This document shows, piece after piece, positions 6,766 to 9,948 of a stretch of 9,948 nt of DNA. The stretch covers positions 1-9,948 of the forward strand of contig CAMLFP010000199.1 of NCBI GenBank assembly GCA_946479335.1, in the 5' to 3' direction. The notes beneath the pieces were generated by a model. That model was not told the origin of the DNA. It did not search any database and saw nothing but the letters and a program-made list of their open reading frames with translations. This DNA comes from an uncultured Archangium sp. GTDB taxonomy: Bacteria; Myxococcota; Myxococcia; Myxococcales; Myxococcaceae. Both the position numbers and the translations under genes were made by a program. Within the stretch, counting starts at the first letter, position 1; each line of letters begins with the position of its first letter.

Positions 6766-8805
6766 ATGCGACTCACACCCCTGGCTCGCGCAGCGCTTGC
6801 GTGCGTCTGCGTCAGCAGTGCTGCGATTGCGCAGGAGGCCGCGTGCCTCTCGCGCTCAGAGGTCTCCCTGGAGCGGCGGCTCCGTCAGCTCTCCCTCGAC
6901 CTCCTCGGTCGCCCGCCGACCATGGAGGAGTACCGCTTTGTCCAGAACAAGGGCGGCATCCTCGAAGAAGACATCATCGCGCTCACCGGGCGCGAGGCCT
7001 TCTACAACCGCCTGAAGGACTACCACCGCGCGCTGCTGCGCTCGAACGTGAGCAGCTCGGTCAGCAACGACGAGAACAACACGCTGCTCTCGCCCGACTC
7101 GACCTTCAGCAAGGCGCTCGACATCCGCGGGGTGCCGGCCAACGCGCTGCGCGGCCACAACGGCGTCGGCTGCAACACCTACGTGCTGCAGGACTCCTGC
7201 AACGACAGCGTCGAAGACCCGCACCTCGAGCCCGCGGTGAAGACCTGCCGCGACAGCAAGGGCGTGCCGCTGCCGGTGTCCGTCGACTACGACTCCGACA
7301 ACTACGCCTGCTACGCGCTGACCATCCCCTCCGGCGTGGGCTGTGACGGCGCCATCAACGGCGGCTCGTACAAGCTGCCCGGCGCGGCGCCCGACGGCGG
7401 CAGCCTCACGGTGATGCTCGACCCGAAGTACTACTACTTCTGCGACGGGCGCCGGAGCGCGCTCACCGATGGCGGCGCGAGCATGAGCTACGTGTACTGC
7501 ACGCCCAACTCCGCGCTCGTCGCGCAGGGCCTCACGCAGGAGGTGCTGGACACCGATGGTAAGGTCATTGTGTACGTGAACCTCGCGCCGTTGTCGGGCG
7601 TCATCTCGCGGTTGGATCGCTGCTCGCTCGACCTCGTCAACTCGGGCGGCGTCACCGGCAACTACGCGGTGCAGAACGGCTGCATCCAGCGCGAGGGCTA
7701 CGTCACCAACGCCCAGGCCCCGTACTGGGACGAGCTCAACACCGCGTCGCACACGCCGGTGAAGATGTGCGCCATCGAGGCGCAGGCCAACGACGTCAAC
7801 CCGTGGACCGGCGCGTCGTGCGAGACGCGGCTCACCTCTGACCGCACCTGTGGGTGTGGCGTCGCCGCGCGGCGCTGCGAGGGCGCGGGCAACTTCAAGG
7901 CGCGCGTGCTCTCGGTGAACGAGGAGCCGCTGCGCATCGCCGACTCGGTGGTGCGGCGCGATGAGAACTACTTCAGCATCCTCACCACGCGGCGCGGCTT
8001 CGTGAACGGGCCGCTGAGCCAGCTCTACCGCAACGCGCAGTCGCCCCGCGTGTGGATGGCGACGCCCCCGGTGCGCGCCGACCTGGTGCCCAACGTGCCC
8101 ATCACCGAGACCGACACCTGGGTCGAGTACACGCGCGACGAGTACCACTCGGGCGTGCTGACCACCGCGGAGTGGCTCTACCGCTTCCCCACGGTGCGCT
8201 CGCGCACCAGCCAGTTCTGGCAATCATTCCTCTGCAAGTCGTTCGTGCCGCCGGCCAACGCGCCGGTGCCCTCGCCTGAAGACTCGTGCAACCGCGAGAA
8301 CAACCTCGCGCAGCGCTGCGGGTGCAAGGGCTGCCACGCCACCATGGAGCCGGTCGGCGCGCACTGGGGCCGCTTCGGCGAGCGCAGCGCGCAGTACCTC
8401 GACCCGATGGAGTTCCCCAAGGTGTCGGCCAAGTGCCGCGACTGCGCGCTGGCCAACAACGTCAGCTGCGACGGCGCGTGCGCCAACTACGTGATGCAGG
8501 CGTACGACGGCGACGGCGCCGCGTCGCTCGGCCTCTTGAAGACCTACCTGTACCGCACGCCCGACGAGGAGCCGAACATCACCGGCGGGCCGAAGGCGCT
8601 GGTGGAGAAGCTGCTGCAGACCGGCGACCTCGAGCGCTGCGCGGTGCAGAACATGTGGAACCAGCTGCTGGGCCGCCCGATGACCGACGCGGAGGCGGCG
8701 CTGTACCTCCAGCCGCTGGTCGATGACTTCGCGCAGAGCGGCCACAACCTGAGAAAGCTGATGGTGCGCATCGTCTCCACCGACGCGTACTGGAGGGTCG
8801 ACTGA
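6766..8805 (+). CDS. Exported Cys-rich DUF1549/DUF1588/DUF1585-like protein, 679 aa
   Basis: Exported protein: residues 1-22 form a Sec signal peptide (Arg, then a hydrophobic A/C/V core, A-I-A before Q23). Residues 32-60 (R-L-R-Q-L-S-L-D-L-L-G-R-P-P-T-M-E-E) match the start of DUF1549-type domains. Residues 130-375 form a region with about 14 cysteines that I do not recognise. Residues 405-495 (R-R-G-F-V-N-G, G-V-L-T-T-A-E-W-L-Y-R) resemble DUF1592/DUF1588. C520-K-G-C-H524 is a single CxxCH heme-binding-type motif followed by M-E-P-V-G, as in the CxxCH-x-PxG element of DUF1588. The C-terminus (608-679), with L-L-G-R-P-M-T and a final V-S-T-D-A-Y, is DUF1585-like. In Planctomycetota such domains occur in large cytochrome-bearing envelope proteins. 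The role here is unknown. Its stop overlaps the lipoprotein start (TGATG), and it pairs with the DUF1501 gene in one operon. Confidence 0.88.
   Translation: MRLTPLARAALACVCVSSAAIAQEAACLSRSEVSLERRLRQLSLDLLGRPPTMEEYRFVQNKGGILEEDIIALTGREAFYNRLKDYHRALLRSNVSSSVSNDENNTLLSPDSTFSKALDIRGVPANALRGHNGVGCNTYVLQDSCNDSVEDPHLEPAVKTCRDSKGVPLPVSVDYDSDNYACYALTIPSGVGCDGAINGGSYKLPGAAPDGGSLTVMLDPKYYYFCDGRRSALTDGGASMSYVYCTPNSALVAQGLTQEVLDTDGKVIVYVNLAPLSGVISRLDRCSLDLVNSGGVTGNYAVQNGCIQREGYVTNAQAPYWDELNTASHTPVKMCAIEAQANDVNPWTGASCETRLTSDRTCGCGVAARRCEGAGNFKARVLSVNEEPLRIADSVVRRDENYFSILTTRRGFVNGPLSQLYRNAQSPRVWMATPPVRADLVPNVPITETDTWVEYTRDEYHSGVLTTAEWLYRFPTVRSRTSQFWQSFLCKSFVPPANAPVPSPEDSCNRENNLAQRCGCKGCHATMEPVGAHWGRFGERSAQYLDPMEFPKVSAKCRDCALANNVSCDGACANYVMQAYDGDGAASLGLLKTYLYRTPDEEPNITGGPKALVEKLLQTGDLERCAVQNMWNQLLGRPMTDAEAALYLQPLVDDFAQSGHNLRKLMVRIVSTDAYWRVD
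8792..8797 (+). promoter_or_regulatory. Ribosome binding site of the lipoprotein gene
   Basis: GGAGGG ends 7 bases before the ATG at 8805 and lies within the last codons of the preceding gene. With the TGATG overlap it marks translational coupling. Confidence 0.65.
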
Positions 8806-9458
8806 TGAAGCGCTTCCTGTTCGCCGCACTCGCGCTGGGCCTCGCCGCGTGTTCGAAGTCTTCGCCCACCGCGACCTCCACCGGGTCGGTCACGCCGGTG
8901 CAGCTGCCTGACAACCACCCGCCAGTGACGCCGCTCCCCGACCCGGAGATGAACGGTGGCCACGCGGGCCGCGCGCCGCGCCGCATCTCGGTGGCGCAGT
9001 TGGACCAGAGCATCATCACCACCACCGGCCGCGCGTGGGCCGACCTCCCCGACCTCGCGTCGTCGCTGGGCCAGGCCGACTACGCGCTGGTGGTCTCCGA
9101 CAGCACCGAGGCCAACCTGGTGTTCGCCAAGTTCCTCGACGACGGCGCGCGCAAGGTGTGCCTCGCGGTGTCGACCGACGACCTCACCAAAGCCCCCGCC
9201 GACCGCGTGCTGACCTCGGCGCTGTCGTTCACCGGCACGCCCGACTTCACGGCGCTCTCTGACGAGGAGATCCACACCAACCTGCAGTCGTTGGCGCTGC
9301 GCTTCTGGGGCTCGCAGCTGACCGACGCGGAGCTCGCGCAGTGGACCGGCAGCTACAAGACCTTCGCGGCCCGCGCCAAGGCCATCAACAAGCCCGCGCA
9401 GGCCTGGGCGCCGGTGTGCGTGGCGATGATGACCGACCAGCGCTTCATCACCTACTGA
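8805..9458 (+). CDS. Small envelope lipoprotein of the DUF1585/DUF1501 cassette, 217 aa
   Basis: The N-terminus is a classic lipoprotein signal: K2-R3, a hydrophobic run, then lipobox L13-A14-A15-C16. The mature protein would start at C16 with a Ser/Thr/Pro-rich tether (about 17-48). No Asp follows the Cys (Ser is at +2), so outer-membrane placement is possible. The rest is soluble. R-R-I-S-V-A-Q-L-D-Q at about 59-68 echoes the RRLTRxEYD motif opening DUF1587/DUF1592-type domains. The end, with V-C-V-A-M-M-T-D-Q-R-F-I-T-Y, is like the C-terminal VCVALxxxPxFxxY pattern of small partners of DUF1501 proteins. No catalytic motif is seen. It sits between the DUF1585-type gene (overlapping) and the DUF1501 gene (18-base gap), so the three are probably made together. 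The precise role is unknown; a membrane-anchored structural partner is inferred. Confidence 0.85.
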   Translation: MKRFLFAALALGLAACSKSSPTATSTGSVTPVQLPDNHPPVTPLPDPEMNGGHAGRAPRRISVAQLDQSIITTTGRAWADLPDLASSLGQADYALVVSDSTEANLVFAKFLDDGARKVCLAVSTDDLTKAPADRVLTSALSFTGTPDFTALSDEEIHTNLQSLALRFWGSQLTDAELAQWTGSYKTFAARAKAINKPAQAWAPVCVAMMTDQRFITY

Positions 9459-9476
9459 ACGAAAAGCGAGCGACTC

Positions 9477-9948
9477 ATGAAGAAGACTCCTGACTTCTCC
9501 CGCCGCACGCTGCTCCGCGCGGGCGCCGCCTTCGCGGGCTCCAGCATCATGGGCGTGCTGCCGCTGCGCGCCTTCGCCCAGCAGATGGCGGGCCTCGCGC
9601 CGGCCGACCACTGCTTCATCTTCGCGTACTTCTCGGGAGGGTGGGACGTGCTGCTCTCGCTCGACCCGCGCGACCCGGCGGTCTTCACCCCGGAGCGCGT
9701 GAACGAGACGCGCATCCTCCCCGACTACGCGGCCACCACCGCCATCACCGCGGCCGACCGCGGCGTCATCAAGCCGGCGGGCAGCAACATCGAGTTCGGC
9801 CCGGCCATCGGCAACATGCGCAACCACTTCGACGTGATGGCGCTGGTGCGCGGCATCGACATGAAGACCGTCGCGCACGAGGTGGGGCGCCGGTACTTCA
9901 TCACCGGCAAGGAGCCCGCGGGCTCGGCGGCGCGCCTACCTTATCGGA
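9477..9948 (+). CDS. DUF1501 protein, Tat-exported (3' end beyond window)
   Basis: The first 157 codons of a DUF1501 family protein; the frame is open to the window end. The N-terminus is a Tat signal: S8-R9-R10-T11-L12-L13 followed by an Ala/Gly-rich hydrophobic stretch and a likely cleavage after A-F-A near residue 34. Residues about 47-66 contain F-S-G-G-W-D-V-L-L-S-L-D-P, the HGGWD-like N-terminal motif of DUF1501. DUF1501 is related to the sulfatase/alkaline phosphatase superfamily, but its activity is unproven. R-G-I-D-M-K-T-V-A-H at about 126-135 and Y-F-I-T-G-K further on are also family-like. It lies 18 bases after the lipoprotein gene. The ATG at 9477 has only a weak purine-rich ribosome site (GAAAAGCGAG). 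The last four full codons (CTA, CCT, TAT, CGG) do not fit the gene's codon habit, so the final dozen bases should be treated with caution. Confidence 0.88.
   Translation, partial: MKKTPDFSRRTLLRAGAAFAGSSIMGVLPLRAFAQQMAGLAPADHCFIFAYFSGGWDVLLSLDPRDPAVFTPERVNETRILPDYAATTAITAADRGVIKPAGSNIEFGPAIGNMRNHFDVMALVRGIDMKTVAHEVGRRYFITGKEPAGSAARLPYR

Noticed and set aside
6856..8223. 455-codon minus-strand open frame opposite the exported DUF1585-type gene
   Set aside because: The composition is dominated by Arg, Ala, Val and His with no recognisable domain. The plus-strand reading has a signal peptide, family motifs and a ribosome site.
8544..9878. 444-codon minus-strand open frame crossing the lipoprotein and DUF1501 genes
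   Set aside because: It runs antisense to three well-supported genes and shows no domain. It is a codon-bias shadow.
1..9948. CRISPR arrays, tRNA or rRNA genes, insertion sequences, att sites
   Set aside because: I saw no regularly spaced repeats, tRNA cloverleaf, rRNA sequence, transposase motif or terminal inverted repeats. The density of GCG/CGC words reflects composition only.

Overview
The DNA is strongly G+C-rich (roughly two thirds or more by eye) with G/C-biased third codon positions. It carries a Tat-exported DUF1501 protein beside a DUF1585-type exported protein and a small lipoprotein. That cassette is seen mainly in Myxococcota and Planctomycetota-like bacteria. With the coding style and the mix of families, a myxobacterium (Cystobacterineae-like) is the best guess. 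No rRNA or other marker fixes the taxon. Both ends of the window cut through genes.

Layout: a 114-base intergenic stretch (6652-6765) divides the window into two divergent gene sets. Leftward (minus strand), in order of transcription, come a five-helix DUF420 membrane protein (6651-6103), formimidoylglutamate deiminase HutF (6106-4760), a small DUF1801 protein (4756-4379), a cytoplasmic-looking gluzincin metallopeptidase (4308-2578), and a large two-domain protein with a ComEC-like metallo-beta-lactamase fold followed by a phospholipase C-like putative metal-binding domain (2578 to beyond position 1). The first three genes overlap or nearly touch. A 70-base gap follows, and the last two genes are coupled by a TGATG junction.

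Rightward (plus strand) is a tight three-gene exported cassette: a secreted Cys-rich protein with DUF1549/DUF1588/DUF1585-like parts and one CxxCH motif (6766-8805), a lipoprotein (8805-9458), and a Tat-dependent DUF1501 protein (9477 to the window end, incomplete).

How they work together: HutF would catalyse one step of histidine catabolism (formiminoglutamate to formylglutamate plus ammonia), but no other hut gene is present. The DUF420 protein belongs to a family linked in Firmicutes to cytochrome oxidase maturation. The rightward cassette probably builds a cell-envelope complex of unknown function. The least explained part is the peptidase plus MBL/PLC-like fusion pair at the left, the best candidate here for an undescribed system. 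Its function cannot be read from the sequence, and the fusion gene is cut by the window edge.
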